From contig JAFRGQ010000035.1 of the NCBI GenBank assembly GCA_017433725.1, positions 1 through 37,788 of the forward strand: DNA of 37,788 bases. The letters are read 5' to 3'. The notes under the pieces are model-generated. The model was not told the origin of the DNA, did not search any database, and saw only the letters and a list, made by a program, of their open reading frames with translations. The DNA is from Lachnospiraceae bacterium. Lineage in GTDB: Bacteria; Bacillota; Clostridia; Lachnospirales; Lachnospiraceae. The position numbers and the translations under genes are program-made. Below are positions 23,359 through 32,545 of the stretch, one piece after another. Within the stretch, counting starts at the first letter, position 1; each line of letters starts with the position of its first letter.

Positions 23359-24282
23359 ATGAATGAGAGAACGCTACGATTAAAAAAGAGCATCGAAGAA
23401 CGCATCGTCGGGAAAGGCGACGTCATAGACAAGGTGATCATCACCCTCCTGGCGGGCGGTCATCTGCTCCTGGAGGATGTCCCTGGCGTGGGGAAGACCT
23501 CGCTCGCGAAAGCCCTGTCGGATTCTCTGTCGCTCTCCTTCGCGAGGATCCAGTGCACGCCCGACACGACGCCCTCGGACATCACGGGTCTCTCCATTTA
23601 CAGGCCCTCAGACGGAACCTTTCAGGTACTGCCGGGTCCGATCGTCAATAATATAGTGCTTGCCGACGAGCTGAACAGAACCTCCCCCAAAACCCAGTCC
23701 GCCCTCCTGGAAGTCATGGAGGAGCATAAGGTCACGATCGACGGGAAGGAGATAGCCGTACCGGAACCCTTTATGGTAATCGGTACACAGAATCCTGCTG
23801 AGATGGCCGGAACCTATCCGCTGCCTGAATCCCAGCTCGACAGGTTCATGATGAAGCTTTCCATAGGTTATCCGGACGTTACAGCGTCGCAGGATATGGC
23901 GAAGCGGTTTATAGAAGGACAGCTGCACAGCCGGACTATGCCGGTCTTAAACGCAAAGGATCAGATAGAGATGCAGAATGAGGTGAAGCAAGTCAGCATT
24001 CATGCGAACCTGCTGACTTATGCGGCGGAGATCGTTGACATGACGAGAAACAAGGCGGAAATCGCCTGCGGAGCTTCGCCCAGAGCGTTCCTCTCGATGC
24101 TCAGGTGTGCCCAGGCATTAGCTTGCATGGATGAGAGGACCTATTGCATTCCCGAGGATATCGCAGAATCAGCCTCACTCACCCTTCCGCACAGACTTAT
24201 TCTGACGAACGGGGCTAAGCTCAGCCGTATTACTAAGGAGGACCTTGTTAAGACGATTCTCGGTCAGGTGAAGGTGCAATAA
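23359..24282 (+). CDS. MoxR family AAA+ ATPase
   Basis: This 307-residue ATPase of the MoxR/RavA clade acts as a chaperone in maturation of partner protein complexes, typically with a DUF58 protein. Walker A is GVGKTS in LLEDVPGVGKTSLAKALS; Walker B is IVLADELNR; sensor I is GTQNP in FMVIGTQNPAEMAGTYPLPESQLDRF. The start is ATG 23359, as there is no other in-frame start after the repeat element; the ribosome site is weak (GAGG, about 12 bases upstream). DUF58 and transglutaminase genes follow, the standard three-gene cluster for this family. Confidence 0.94.
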   Translation: MNERTLRLKKSIEERIVGKGDVIDKVIITLLAGGHLLLEDVPGVGKTSLAKALSDSLSLSFARIQCTPDTTPSDITGLSIYRPSDGTFQVLPGPIVNNIVLADELNRTSPKTQSALLEVMEEHKVTIDGKEIAVPEPFMVIGTQNPAEMAGTYPLPESQLDRFMMKLSIGYPDVTASQDMAKRFIEGQLHSRTMPVLNAKDQIEMQNEVKQVSIHANLLTYAAEIVDMTRNKAEIACGASPRAFLSMLRCAQALACMDERTYCIPEDIAESASLTLPHRLILTNGAKLSRITKEDLVKTILGQVKVQ

Positions 24283-24374
24283 ACCATCAGACAATCAGAC
24301 AAACAGAGTCATAGGCTCGTTAAGAGTGTCATGAGCGTTCAGTAAAACAGAGTTCCCGGTCAGTTGAAGGTGCC

Positions 24375-25445
24375 ATGAGTATTCAAGTCAACAAAGCGCG
24401 TGTTGTCATATATTTCATAGTGATATCTGCATGCCTTGTGTTCGCCAGCCTTTATGGCGGACCCGTGTCCTATGCGCCGCTTTACGGGGCTCTTCTCGTT
24501 TTACCTGTTTCGGCTGCATACATCTTCCTGAATTTCAGATTCCTCCGAGTTTATCAGGAAATCGAGGTACACAGGTTTCCCAAAGGAGAAGATCACAGGT
24601 ACCGAGCCGTCATTGAAAATGCCGGATTCCTCCCCGTTCACAAAATGCGTCTTTATACTCACAGAGACAGATGCGATCTCTATGAGATAGAAGACGGGCA
24701 GATTCTCTCGCTCGATATCCGGGAAAAGAAGGAACTGATTTCGGGAATAAGCTGCAAATACGCAGGTTCTTATGATATCGGCCTGTCAAAAGCCGCATTC
24801 ACGGATCCCTTCTCGATTTTCACAGTGGTGGTGAAAATACCGTACAATTTCAGGGCTGTTGTGAGTCCGCGAATTACGGACATTGCAGATTCCTATCTGG
24901 ATCTGGAGAATCTGGTGAACAGCACGGGGCTGAAAAGCAATTGGATGACGGAGGAGACCCCGGGCAGTGATTTGAGACCCTATCAGAGAGGAGACGCACT
25001 GAATTCTGTCAACTGGAAGGTTTCCGCGAAGCTTTCCGAGCTGACAGTCAGAATTCCTGATAAGATGGAGAAGCGTACGGTGACTATCCTGATGGAGGCT
25101 GCCAATGTTCCGGATAACTGTCAGGAGTTGGAATTCCTGAAAAAAAGGGATTATTTTCTGGAGTTCATCGTCTCCGCGGCCTGGCACTTTGCGAAGCAGG
25201 GAGTACCTGTCCACCTGATTTATCCTTCCGGTAAAGTGAGCGAATCGGAAGTGGACTCGTATGAAAACTTTATGGAGTTTTATAATACCGTTGCTGACGG
25301 TATTTTTTATCATTCTGAAGAGGAGTATAATAAAATCCGAAGTCTGGTTATGAACAGAGGGAGCAGTTGGTATGATAACAATACCTGGATTCTTATCAGA
25401 GAAGATCCTGAGCCGGGAGAGAGTCACTGCACAGTTTGTGACTGA
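24375..25445 (+). CDS. DUF58 domain protein
   Basis: This 356-residue partner of the MoxR ATPase has two membrane segments at the N-terminus (near VIYFIVISACLVFASL and LYGALLVLPVSAAYIFLNF) and a cytosolic domain. The family signature is GSDLRPYQRGDALNSVNWKVSAK, residues around 195-217. The following stretch TVRIPDKMEKRTVTILME resembles the vWA-like core. The exact biochemical job of DUF58 proteins is not established. AAGGTG precedes the ATG. The last 74 bases overlap the transglutaminase start. Confidence 0.9.
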   Translation: MSIQVNKARVVIYFIVISACLVFASLYGGPVSYAPLYGALLVLPVSAAYIFLNFRFLRVYQEIEVHRFPKGEDHRYRAVIENAGFLPVHKMRLYTHRDRCDLYEIEDGQILSLDIREKKELISGISCKYAGSYDIGLSKAAFTDPFSIFTVVVKIPYNFRAVVSPRITDIADSYLDLENLVNSTGLKSNWMTEETPGSDLRPYQRGDALNSVNWKVSAKLSELTVRIPDKMEKRTVTILMEAANVPDNCQELEFLKKRDYFLEFIVSAAWHFAKQGVPVHLIYPSGKVSESEVDSYENFMEFYNTVADGIFYHSEEEYNKIRSLVMNRGSSWYDNNTWILIREDPEPGESHCTVCD

Positions 25446-27798
25446 GATCAGGCTGCATCTTTTTGCACTTGCTCTTTTTGTCATTGGCCTTGAAGGATAT
25501 CTCCTTAAAAAGGGAGAGGTTCATGGATCTGAGAGAAGTACATTTGTACTGACCGCTTTCTGTTTTTTTGCGCTCTATAGTCTTCTTGAGTACCTGTTCC
25601 GACTGTTTACCGGTAAAAGAGCATCCGCTGTTTTATCGCTCCTGCCCGCAGGTATCGTGTTTCTGTTCTTGAGAGACAGTGCGGTGCGGGACGGACTGGC
25701 TACCACTGTGGTTGCTGCCGCTGCGATTGTTGCCGCAGCCGTCAGAGCAGCATGTTCTTTTATGCCTTACAGAGACAGCGTTCTGCAATATGGTGTATTT
25801 GTCCTGGATGCCGTGGCAATATACTTTCGATTCGGCAGACTGCTGCTGGATGGCAGTCATTCCACGGACAGAATTCTCTTTATTGTGCTCACGATCCTGA
25901 CTTTATCGAGTCTTCAGAAAATCGTCTGTGAGAGGAACAGAGATGCATTTCCCTTCCATTACTTTATTCTGATAGGAGTCATTATGCTGTCGGCTCCCAT
26001 GGGGAAGGATCCGATTGACTGGACGCCTGTGGTCAAGACAGGGCAGAGAGTAGCGGAAAGCGCTTTGGGCATTGTTGACCGTGCTTCCTATTATCTGTCA
26101 TCCCTGTTTCAATCGGGGGACTATACGACCGGCTACAGCTCACTTCTTGTGGACGGGAGGAGAGTCAACCAAACGGACAAGACACAGCTGAATTTGAAAA
26201 TATATGAAACGCCCTACCATGTTTTCAGGGATGCGAAAACTGACAAAAACATGGTAGTGAAAAAGACGGTTTATCTTACCGGAGGAAGGGCAGCTGACAG
26301 GGCGCAGCTCATACGATTCCTGAAATTCATGAGAGATCATGGCGTGTCACATGAGTACGCGGCGCTATTTTCTGAAGTCGCTAAAATGGATGTGGAATAT
26401 GCCTATCTTGACACGTTCGACGAGATAGCACCCATTAACTCCATTGCTCTTCAATCTGAAAAGGGTAAAATTGTTGAAGGAACAGGCATTCGCAGACACA
26501 GAAAAGGGTACAGAATCGAGGCGGAATACCTTGACATCGATTACGGGAGTCCTTATCTGATCGATCTTCTCGAAAAAACAGGAGATCTGCGCCCATTTTC
26601 CTACGACGACGCATGTGGGTATATGACGGAGCTCTTCGGCGTCTCTTTAGAGAAAATTATGACGAGGGGGGAGTACGAGGAGGCATACAACGAAACAATC
26701 GATGCAGCGCATTTTACGAAGGCGGCGGATGGAGATGACACGGGCGGATCAGTAAAAGAGAAAAATGAGAACCCCATGCGGGAGTATCTGGCAACAGACG
26801 GTGCGGATACGAGGATGAAGGAGCTTGCCCGGGATATCACGAAAAATGCGGAAAACTGCTATGATGCATGCAGACTCATCGAACAATATTTAAGACAATA
26901 CACATATGACACGGATGCGGTCGGTGGCTATGATCCGAAGTCAAATATGAGCACTTCGGGAGGTATGGCAGATATTGCGCAGAGATTTCTCTTCGAGACG
27001 CAGAAAGGCTACTGTGTGCAGTACACATCTGCCATGGTCATATTGCTTCGCATTTCCGGGATACCCGCGAGAGTGCAGACCGGGTTTAGATATGTATTTC
27101 CTCTCGAAGAGGAAAGTGTTTACCCTGTGAGCAGCAACTGCGCGCATGTGTGGCCGGAAGCGTTTATTGACGGATTCGGATGGGTTCCCTTTGAGCCGAC
27201 AGCCGCGTTCAGACGGCAGGCAGATTATACTTGGCGAAGGAAAGCAAAGAGTACCCCGGAAAGCATCGGGGATTACGATGCCGGAGATGTTCCCGACTTG
27301 CCGGATCCTTCGACCTTCGATCCTGCATTGCCGATAGATTCAGAACAGATAAATGAGGCGGATACCCCTGCGATTATGAAAGTCGTGTGGCCGGTTCTGT
27401 TCTGCATAGCAGGTATTCTTATCGCGCTCATCTTCTATATGACTGTTTTCGGCAAGCTTCGCTACATGCGTGCGACGCCTGAAAAAAAGCTTGTGATGGA
27501 TGTGGAGATGATTAAAAAGGCCATCCTCCGGCAGTCGGAAGAGAAGTTCGTTGACAGGGGACTGCTCATGGATTATGTCGGTCGGGTGCCGTCTGAGATG
27601 CGTACGGATCTCAAGAGTGTATTTGACGTATACTACAGGATCACATACGGTGCCGAAGCGGACGGGCACGTCACTCCGGAGGAGAATGAACTTGCAAGAA
27701 GCTTACGGGATCAATGCGTTGAATTATCGCGAACAAATTTACATAAGAGAGGGAAACGGAAGAGATTCCGGATGTTCTCAAAGCAGAAAGCAAAATAA
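25372..27798 (+). CDS. Transmembrane transglutaminase-like protein
   Basis: This 808-residue membrane protein combines an N-terminal block of about six helices (residues 25-210), a large extracytoplasmic region with a transglutaminase/protease-like core, one C-terminal helix near VVWPVLFCIAGILIALIFYM, and a cytosolic tail of the DUF4129 type. The catalytic pair is visible: Cys548 in KGYCVQYTSAMVILLRISG and His592 in NCAHVWPEAF. The acidic third residue falls in GWVPFEPTAAF and is Glu where many family members have Asp. It may crosslink or cut surface proteins or peptides. It overlaps the DUF58 gene by 74 bp, with GAGGGAG as ribosome site. Its last codons lie in a tandem duplication. Confidence 0.9.
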   Translation: MITIPGFLSEKILSRERVTAQFVTEIRLHLFALALFVIGLEGYLLKKGEVHGSERSTFVLTAFCFFALYSLLEYLFRLFTGKRASAVLSLLPAGIVFLFLRDSAVRDGLATTVVAAAAIVAAAVRAACSFMPYRDSVLQYGVFVLDAVAIYFRFGRLLLDGSHSTDRILFIVLTILTLSSLQKIVCERNRDAFPFHYFILIGVIMLSAPMGKDPIDWTPVVKTGQRVAESALGIVDRASYYLSSLFQSGDYTTGYSSLLVDGRRVNQTDKTQLNLKIYETPYHVFRDAKTDKNMVVKKTVYLTGGRAADRAQLIRFLKFMRDHGVSHEYAALFSEVAKMDVEYAYLDTFDEIAPINSIALQSEKGKIVEGTGIRRHRKGYRIEAEYLDIDYGSPYLIDLLEKTGDLRPFSYDDACGYMTELFGVSLEKIMTRGEYEEAYNETIDAAHFTKAADGDDTGGSVKEKNENPMREYLATDGADTRMKELARDITKNAENCYDACRLIEQYLRQYTYDTDAVGGYDPKSNMSTSGGMADIAQRFLFETQKGYCVQYTSAMVILLRISGIPARVQTGFRYVFPLEEESVYPVSSNCAHVWPEAFIDGFGWVPFEPTAAFRRQADYTWRRKAKSTPESIGDYDAGDVPDLPDPSTFDPALPIDSEQINEADTPAIMKVVWPVLFCIAGILIALIFYMTVFGKLRYMRATPEKKLVMDVEMIKKAILRQSEEKFVDRGLLMDYVGRVPSEMRTDLKSVFDVYYRITYGAEADGHVTPEENELARSLRDQCVELSRTNLHKRGKRKRFRMFSKQKAK

Positions 27799-27898
27799 TA
27801 CAGATCAGAGAGGAAAAAGTAATGGGAAACGGAAGAGATTCCGGATATTCTCAAAGCAGAAAGCAAAATAACACAGATCAGAGAGGAAAAAAAGTAAT
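27751..27898. repeat. Tandem duplication of a gene end plus ribosome site
   Basis: A 73-nt unit (27751-27823) is followed by a 75-nt copy (27824-27898) with only two substitutions and two extra A. The unit carries the last codons and stop of the transglutaminase gene, the AGAGAGGAAAAA ribosome site and the AT of the next start codon. The result is two equivalent starts, ATG 27822 and ATG 27897, in the same frame. Confidence 0.9.
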
Positions 27899-29405
27899 GA
27901 CACCAAAGACACAGGAAATGTTAGATCGGCTTAAAATATTCTTTGACGAGGAGGAGCATCTTAACAATGCCGCTCATATCGTTCAGTTCGACATGGAGAC
28001 ATTGTGCCCTCCCGCTGCCATGGAAGCGGCCGGCGATACGGCTTCTTATCTGACAAATAAAATCTTTTTGATACACAGGAATCCGGAGTTCCTCGAGGCT
28101 GCTTCCTGGCTCTATGATCACCGGGACGAGCTCGATGAATTTGACCGTACCATGGCGGAGCAGCTGCACAGGGAGGACGCCCGCATATGCAGAGTCACTC
28201 CCGAGCAGGACAGAGAGTTTTCGAAGACATACAATAAAGCCTATGCTGACTGGCTCAAGGCGAAGCAGAAGTCGGATTTTGCCGCATTTGCCCCGTCTCT
28301 CAAGGCCGTGCGGGAGGTGGAACTCACGAGGGTTGATCTGATGACCGAGAAAAGTCCGGTCGTCTATGACAATCTTCTGGACCTCTATGAGCGTGGGATG
28401 ACTTCCGCAAAGCTTGATGAGATTTTTGACAAATGCCGCACGCGCCTTGTGCCCCTTCTGCGCAAAATTATGTCGAGCGAAAAGGTCATCCGCCGCGATT
28501 TTGTGACACGTACGGTGGATGAGATTGCACAGGAGAAAATGGCGCGTTATCTGCTCGAGACAATCGGTTTTGATTTTGAGCGCGGCGCATTCTCGACTAC
28601 CGAGCACCCGTTCACGGACAGTATGGGACCGGATGACGAGCGTGTCACGACGCATTTTTTCCCAAATCTCTTTCTGTCCAGTATGTACAGTACAATCCAC
28701 GAGGGCGGTCACGCGCTGTTTGACCAGAATCAGCCGCGCGAGGATTGGACACATCACATCTATGAGGGAAAGACGATGGGACAGCACGAGTCTGTATCCA
28801 GATTCTATGAAAATGTGATCGGACGCTCGGAAGCTTTCATTCATCTTATTTACCCGAAAGTTAAGGAGCTCTTCCCGGATGCAATGTTTGACGTGACCGA
28901 GCGGGAGCTGTATGAGGCAGTCAATATCGTAAAACCGTCGCTCATTCGCACGGAGGCAGATGAGTTCACTTACATTTTCCACATTATGATCCGGTATGAG
29001 ATTGAAAAGATGATCGTGGCGGGTGAAGTGGAAATCGATGACCTTCCGAAGATCTGGAATGATAAGTACGAAGAATATCTCGGAGTCAGACCTTCCGATG
29101 ATGCATCGGGAGTGCTTCAGGATGTTCACTGGACGTCCGGGTTCGGCTACTTTCCGACGTATGCGCTCGGCAACATGTACAATTCCATGTATGCGGCAAG
29201 GATGCGGAAGGAAATCGATGTAGATGAGGCGGTTGCAAATGGCAACTTTGCTCTCATAAACGACTGGATGGCGGAAAATGTGTGGAAGAAGGCGGACCGT
29301 CTTGCACCGGCTGATTGGATCAGGGATATCACGGGGCGAGAACTCTCGCCGGATGATTTCCTGGACTATCTGGAAAAGAAGTATTCTGCGTTGTATGGGC
29401 TCTGA
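27897..29405 (+). CDS. M32 family metallocarboxypeptidase (Taq-type)
   Basis: This 502-residue zinc carboxypeptidase removes C-terminal residues from peptides in the cytosol. The length is normal for the family. The zinc motif is HEGGH (His268, Glu269, His272) in STIHEGGHALFDQNQ, and the third zinc ligand is expected in GQHESVSRFYEN. IRTEADEFTYIFHIMIRYEIE and DVHWTSGFGYFPTYALGNMY are further family stretches. I chose ATG 27897, because MTPKTQEMLDRLK is where family similarity begins. The upstream in-frame ATG 27822 adds 25 residues copied from the duplicated end of the preceding gene and has an equally good ribosome site, so both forms may be made. Confidence 0.92.
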   Translation: MTPKTQEMLDRLKIFFDEEEHLNNAAHIVQFDMETLCPPAAMEAAGDTASYLTNKIFLIHRNPEFLEAASWLYDHRDELDEFDRTMAEQLHREDARICRVTPEQDREFSKTYNKAYADWLKAKQKSDFAAFAPSLKAVREVELTRVDLMTEKSPVVYDNLLDLYERGMTSAKLDEIFDKCRTRLVPLLRKIMSSEKVIRRDFVTRTVDEIAQEKMARYLLETIGFDFERGAFSTTEHPFTDSMGPDDERVTTHFFPNLFLSSMYSTIHEGGHALFDQNQPREDWTHHIYEGKTMGQHESVSRFYENVIGRSEAFIHLIYPKVKELFPDAMFDVTERELYEAVNIVKPSLIRTEADEFTYIFHIMIRYEIEKMIVAGEVEIDDLPKIWNDKYEEYLGVRPSDDASGVLQDVHWTSGFGYFPTYALGNMYNSMYAARMRKEIDVDEAVANGNFALINDWMAENVWKKADRLAPADWIRDITGRELSPDDFLDYLEKKYSALYGL

Positions 29406-29448
29406 TATCCGCAGGATATCCTGCACTGTAAGAGTAAGGAAAGTGCTT

Positions 29449-29521
29449 AGCACCATGTGCGGCGCGGCAAGAACACCGAGACGTTCTTGATTAAATCCTG
29501 CAATGTATGACGCATGGTGCT
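29449..29521. repeat. GC-rich dispersed repeat fragment, copy D (inverted)
   Basis: 29453-29490 matches the reverse complement of copy A around GGCAAGAACACCGAGACGTT. It is flanked by a perfect 9-bp inverted repeat AGCACCATG (29449-29457) / CATGGTGCT (29513-29521). It lies in the 250-bp gap between the M32 peptidase and the cation exporter; no gene or clear terminator is visible there. Confidence 0.5.
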
Positions 29522-29655
29522 ATATAGAAAGTATTCGGCACGGAATGTATCGTGATGCACATTAGTTATGAATCCGAAAAAATCAAGACTGAGTATTCAG
29601 CGTGGTGCCGGAAGTAAAATTCAGAGAAATAAACAGAGGGAGAGTGAAGAAAAAT

Positions 29656-30801
29656 ATGGCTAATGAAAAGACAATTTCGGAAAGTTCGGAACTGAGCCGG
29701 GATAAAGTCATCATAAGAACGAGTATCATAGGCATTCTGGCAAATGTTATGCTCGCCGCCTTCAAAGCATTCATCGGATTGGCGTCCAATTCTATAGCCG
29801 TCATTCTTGACGCGGTTAACAACCTGTCGGATGCTCTTTCTTCGATCATAACAATCGTGGGAACAAAGCTCGCAGGAAAACTGCCGGATAAGAAGCATCC
29901 CCTCGGATACGGTCGAATCGAGTATCTCAGCGCCATGATTGTATCCGGCATCGTTCTCTATGCAGGTATCACCTCAGCTGTGGAGTCCGTAAAGAAGATT
30001 ATTCATCCGGAGAAACCGGATTACAGTGTCACTTCTCTGGTCATTATCGCGGTCGCAGTCGGCGTCAAGATCATCCTGGGACGATTTGTAAAAGCACAGG
30101 GAGAGAAAGTGCATTCCGGTTCTCTGATAGCATCGGGTTCCGACGCTATGTTCGATGCGATTCTTTCATCTTCGGTACTTGCTTCCGCCATTATTTTTAT
30201 GGTAAGCGGTTTATCTCTGGAAGCTTATGTCGGAGCTGTCATCTCAGTAATTATTATTAAATCCGGTGTTGAGATGATGAGCGAGACGCTGAATGATATT
30301 CTCGGTACGCGGGCGGATAGGGAGACCACATCTGAAATAAAGAAAATTCTGACAGCGGAAAAGGAAGTGCGCGGAGCATATGACCTGATTATTCACAATT
30401 ACGGACCGGATAAAAACGTTGCATCCGTTCATATTGAGCTGCCGGATACCATGACAGTCAAAGAGGTAGACCGTCTGACGAGAAAGCTCGAGACGAAAAT
30501 CTATAAGGAGACCGGCATCATTATGACAGGTGTCGGTGTATATTCTTTCAACACGGGCGACGATGAGGCTGCAAGAATCCGAATGGACATTTATAAGAAA
30601 GTACTGGCTCATGATTGGGTCGTCCAGATACATGGCTTTTATGTGGATCTTGAGACAAAGGAGATGACATTTGACGTTGTCATGAGCTTTGATATTGAGG
30701 TAGAAAAAGGTTTGAAGATCATATACGATGAAGTATGCGCTGCTTATCCGGATTACAAGATTCTTATTGCACCGGATGTGGATATATCAGTGACGGAATG
30801 A
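29656..30801 (+). CDS. Cation diffusion facilitator, probable manganese exporter
   Basis: This 381-residue CDF protein has six membrane helices and a C-terminal cytosolic metallochaperone-like domain (from about residue 220). The transport-site residues are Asn55 and Asp59 in LDAVNNLSDALSS (helix 2) and Asp163 and Asp167 in SGSDAMFDAILS (helix 5). An NxxxD/DxxxD site is what is known for manganese exporters such as streptococcal MntE, whereas zinc members use His/Asp sets, so Mn2+ efflux is the best prediction. I start at ATG 29656 (MANEKT). The in-frame codons upstream read into repeat-flanking sequence. Confidence 0.88.
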   Translation: MANEKTISESSELSRDKVIIRTSIIGILANVMLAAFKAFIGLASNSIAVILDAVNNLSDALSSIITIVGTKLAGKLPDKKHPLGYGRIEYLSAMIVSGIVLYAGITSAVESVKKIIHPEKPDYSVTSLVIIAVAVGVKIILGRFVKAQGEKVHSGSLIASGSDAMFDAILSSSVLASAIIFMVSGLSLEAYVGAVISVIIIKSGVEMMSETLNDILGTRADRETTSEIKKILTAEKEVRGAYDLIIHNYGPDKNVASVHIELPDTMTVKEVDRLTRKLETKIYKETGIIMTGVGVYSFNTGDDEAARIRMDIYKKVLAHDWVVQIHGFYVDLETKEMTFDVVMSFDIEVEKGLKIIYDEVCAAYPDYKILIAPDVDISVTE

Positions 30802-30808
30802 AAATTAG

Positions 30809-30901
30809 GTCGTTCAAGAATGCCTCGGCGTTCTTGTCGCGACGTGTGCGGCGCGTAAGCGCCTTCCACTGCGCACGTCTGCGACCCGCCGTAGGCTTTT
30901 A
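30809..30901. repeat. GC-rich structured dispersed repeat, copy B
   Basis: Same orientation as copy A (4934-5025) and differing at under a tenth of positions over about 80 bases. It keeps the first hairpin (CAAGAATGCCTCGGCGTTCTTG region, with one pair weakened) and the GACGTGTGC/GCGCACGTC stem with the GGCGC-GTAA-GCGCC inner hairpin. It fills most of the 167-bp gap between the CDF and macrodomain genes and starts within 10 bases of the CDF stop. Confidence 0.85.
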
Positions 30902-30968
30902 TCGCAAGCTGTAGCGCAACTTCCGATGTGATTACCGGAGTATTATTGAAAAATATCAGGAGTTTAGT

Positions 30969-31508
30969 ATGAAAATTGGAGACACAGTCATAAGAACCGT
31001 CAGAGGTGATATCACGAAAATCGATTATGTGGAAGCCATCGTCAACGCAGCGAACCGCACTCTCCTCGGAGGTGGCGGCGTGGACGGAGCCATTCATCGT
31101 GCTGCGGGAAGAGAACTTCTTGCAGAGTGCCGTACATTGCACGGCTGTGAGACCGGTGAGGCCAAGATGACCGGGGCTTACAATCTTCCCTGCAAGTATG
31201 TCATCCATACCGTAGGACCCGTCTGGTCCGGCGGAAGGAGGGGAGAGCCTGCGCTCCTGACCGGCTGTTATATGAATTCACTGACACTTGCAATGCATAA
31301 GGGAATCAGGACCATTGCATTCCCGTCTATATCAACAGGCGTGTATTCGTATCCGATCGATCAGGCGGCCGAGATCGCAGTAGACGCGGTGGTCGAATTC
31401 GTGCAGCGGCATCCGGCAGCGATGGATGAGATAATCTGGGTGCTCTTCGACGACGTGACTAAGCGATATTATGATAAGGCACTCGAGCTGGCAGAGAGGA
31501 CTCTGTAG
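30969..31508 (+). CDS. Macrodomain protein (ADP-ribose/O-acetyl-ADP-ribose hydrolase-like)
   Basis: This 179-residue single-domain protein binds ADP-ribose and in the MacroD class removes ADP-ribose from proteins or deacetylates O-acetyl-ADP-ribose. The MacroD-type signature is clear: IVNAANRTLLGGGGVDGAIHRAAG (residues 25-47), then ETGEAKMTGAYNLPCKYVIHTVGP, and the SISTGVYSYP loop. CAGGAG lies before the ATG. It starts a same-strand series with a Sel1-repeat protein 32 bases downstream. I find no ADP-ribosyltransferase in the window. Confidence 0.93.
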   Translation: MKIGDTVIRTVRGDITKIDYVEAIVNAANRTLLGGGGVDGAIHRAAGRELLAECRTLHGCETGEAKMTGAYNLPCKYVIHTVGPVWSGGRRGEPALLTGCYMNSLTLAMHKGIRTIAFPSISTGVYSYPIDQAAEIAVDAVVEFVQRHPAAMDEIIWVLFDDVTKRYYDKALELAERTL

Positions 31509-31540
31509 TAAAACTTTCGATTATCTATGAGGGGAAAGAT

Positions 31541-32425
31541 ATGACAGTTGACGAGGCAAGAAAGATACAGAGAGACTTCTATGACAAGTCTAACCCGTCC
31601 GAGGAGGACATATTCCTTTTCACTGAGGCAATGGGTTTTCTGATCCGTGAGCTGAGCGATCCGCATGATATGATGGAGCTTGGCGGTTGGTATTATGACA
31701 GGCGCCAGTTTGATCTGGCGCTGAAGTATTACGAAATGGCTTCAGCTTATAATATCGATGCAGCGGATGAATGCCTTGGATACATCTGGTACTACGGCCG
31801 CACCGGTGAGCGTGATTATGAGAAGGCTTACCGCCATTTTTCCCGGTCGATGGAACGCGGAAATCCGGTCAGTACATATAAGATCGCAGACATGTACAGG
31901 AACGGATACTATGTCGAAAAGGATCCTGAGAAATACAGGCATATCATCGAAGATCTCTATCCTCGTGTGAAGAACGCTTCCTATGTTCATGAGCCTCTGC
32001 CCGAGGTGTTTACACGTCTTGCTCGGATTCGCAAAGAGGAAGGGATGTTTGAGGAGGCTGCTGACCTGTATCTGCAGGCAAAAGATTTTCTTGCACAGCG
32101 AATTCAGTACAATGCGTTTTTCGGCAACCTCAATATTATGAAATGGCTGATTGATGACTTATATGAAATCATCGAATTCGATCCCGAATATGTTGATCTG
32201 TTCGATTTATATTATGTTCTGAAACAGCCGGCACACGTCACATTCCTCTATAAGATGAAAAAGCAGGTACTGGAATCTATGGAGGAAGACGGAGCGGTCG
32301 TGGTTCATTTTAATGATAAATGGTATCGGGACCGTGATGAATTCTTCAGGAAAGCGGTTGTCGATGGTGAGAAACTGACTTCATTATATCAGAGTCTATA
32401 TGGATTTCATGTGTCCATCGTGTAA
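31541..32425 (+). CDS. Sel1/TPR-like repeat protein
   Basis: This 294-residue soluble alpha-helical protein is built from Sel1-like repeats, which serve as protein-binding scaffolds. Repeat-like phrases include GGWYYDRRQFDLALKYYEMAS, ADECLGYIWYYGRTGERDYEKAYRHFSRSM and STYKIADMYRNGYYVEKDPEK, in residues 48-130. A further helical region around EEGMFEEAADLYLQAKDFL is TPR-like. No enzyme motif or signal peptide is seen. GAGGGG lies just before the ATG. A J-domain-like protein follows, and such repeat proteins are often its neighbours or adaptors. Specific partner unknown. Confidence 0.82.
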   Translation: MTVDEARKIQRDFYDKSNPSEEDIFLFTEAMGFLIRELSDPHDMMELGGWYYDRRQFDLALKYYEMASAYNIDAADECLGYIWYYGRTGERDYEKAYRHFSRSMERGNPVSTYKIADMYRNGYYVEKDPEKYRHIIEDLYPRVKNASYVHEPLPEVFTRLARIRKEEGMFEEAADLYLQAKDFLAQRIQYNAFFGNLNIMKWLIDDLYEIIEFDPEYVDLFDLYYVLKQPAHVTFLYKMKKQVLESMEEDGAVVVHFNDKWYRDRDEFFRKAVVDGEKLTSLYQSLYGFHVSIV

Positions 32426-32525
32426 TCACTATTGAATGATTGCAATAGCATTATCAATATTATCGTATTCAGTGAGTTAAACGCTGAGAAAATCGGTTCA
32501 TTAGGATAATAACGCTATGATGACG

Positions 32526-32538
32526 TTTTTTGGGGGGG
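32526..32538 (+). promoter_or_regulatory. T6-G7 homopolymer tract at a ribosome site
   Basis: Six T (32526-32531) run into seven G (32532-32538), ending seven bases before the ATG at 32546. The G tract occupies the Shine-Dalgarno position and is unlike the AGGAG sites elsewhere in the window. Such tracts are prone to slippage, which would change ribosome-site spacing. Confidence 0.45.
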
Positions 32539-32545
32539 AACGGCC

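Noticed and set aside
27921-29456. A 511-codon open frame on the minus strand across the M32 peptidase gene
   Set aside because: The plus-strand frame has the complete family motifs including HEGGH. The antisense frame has no recognisable domain and is explained by codon bias of the real gene.
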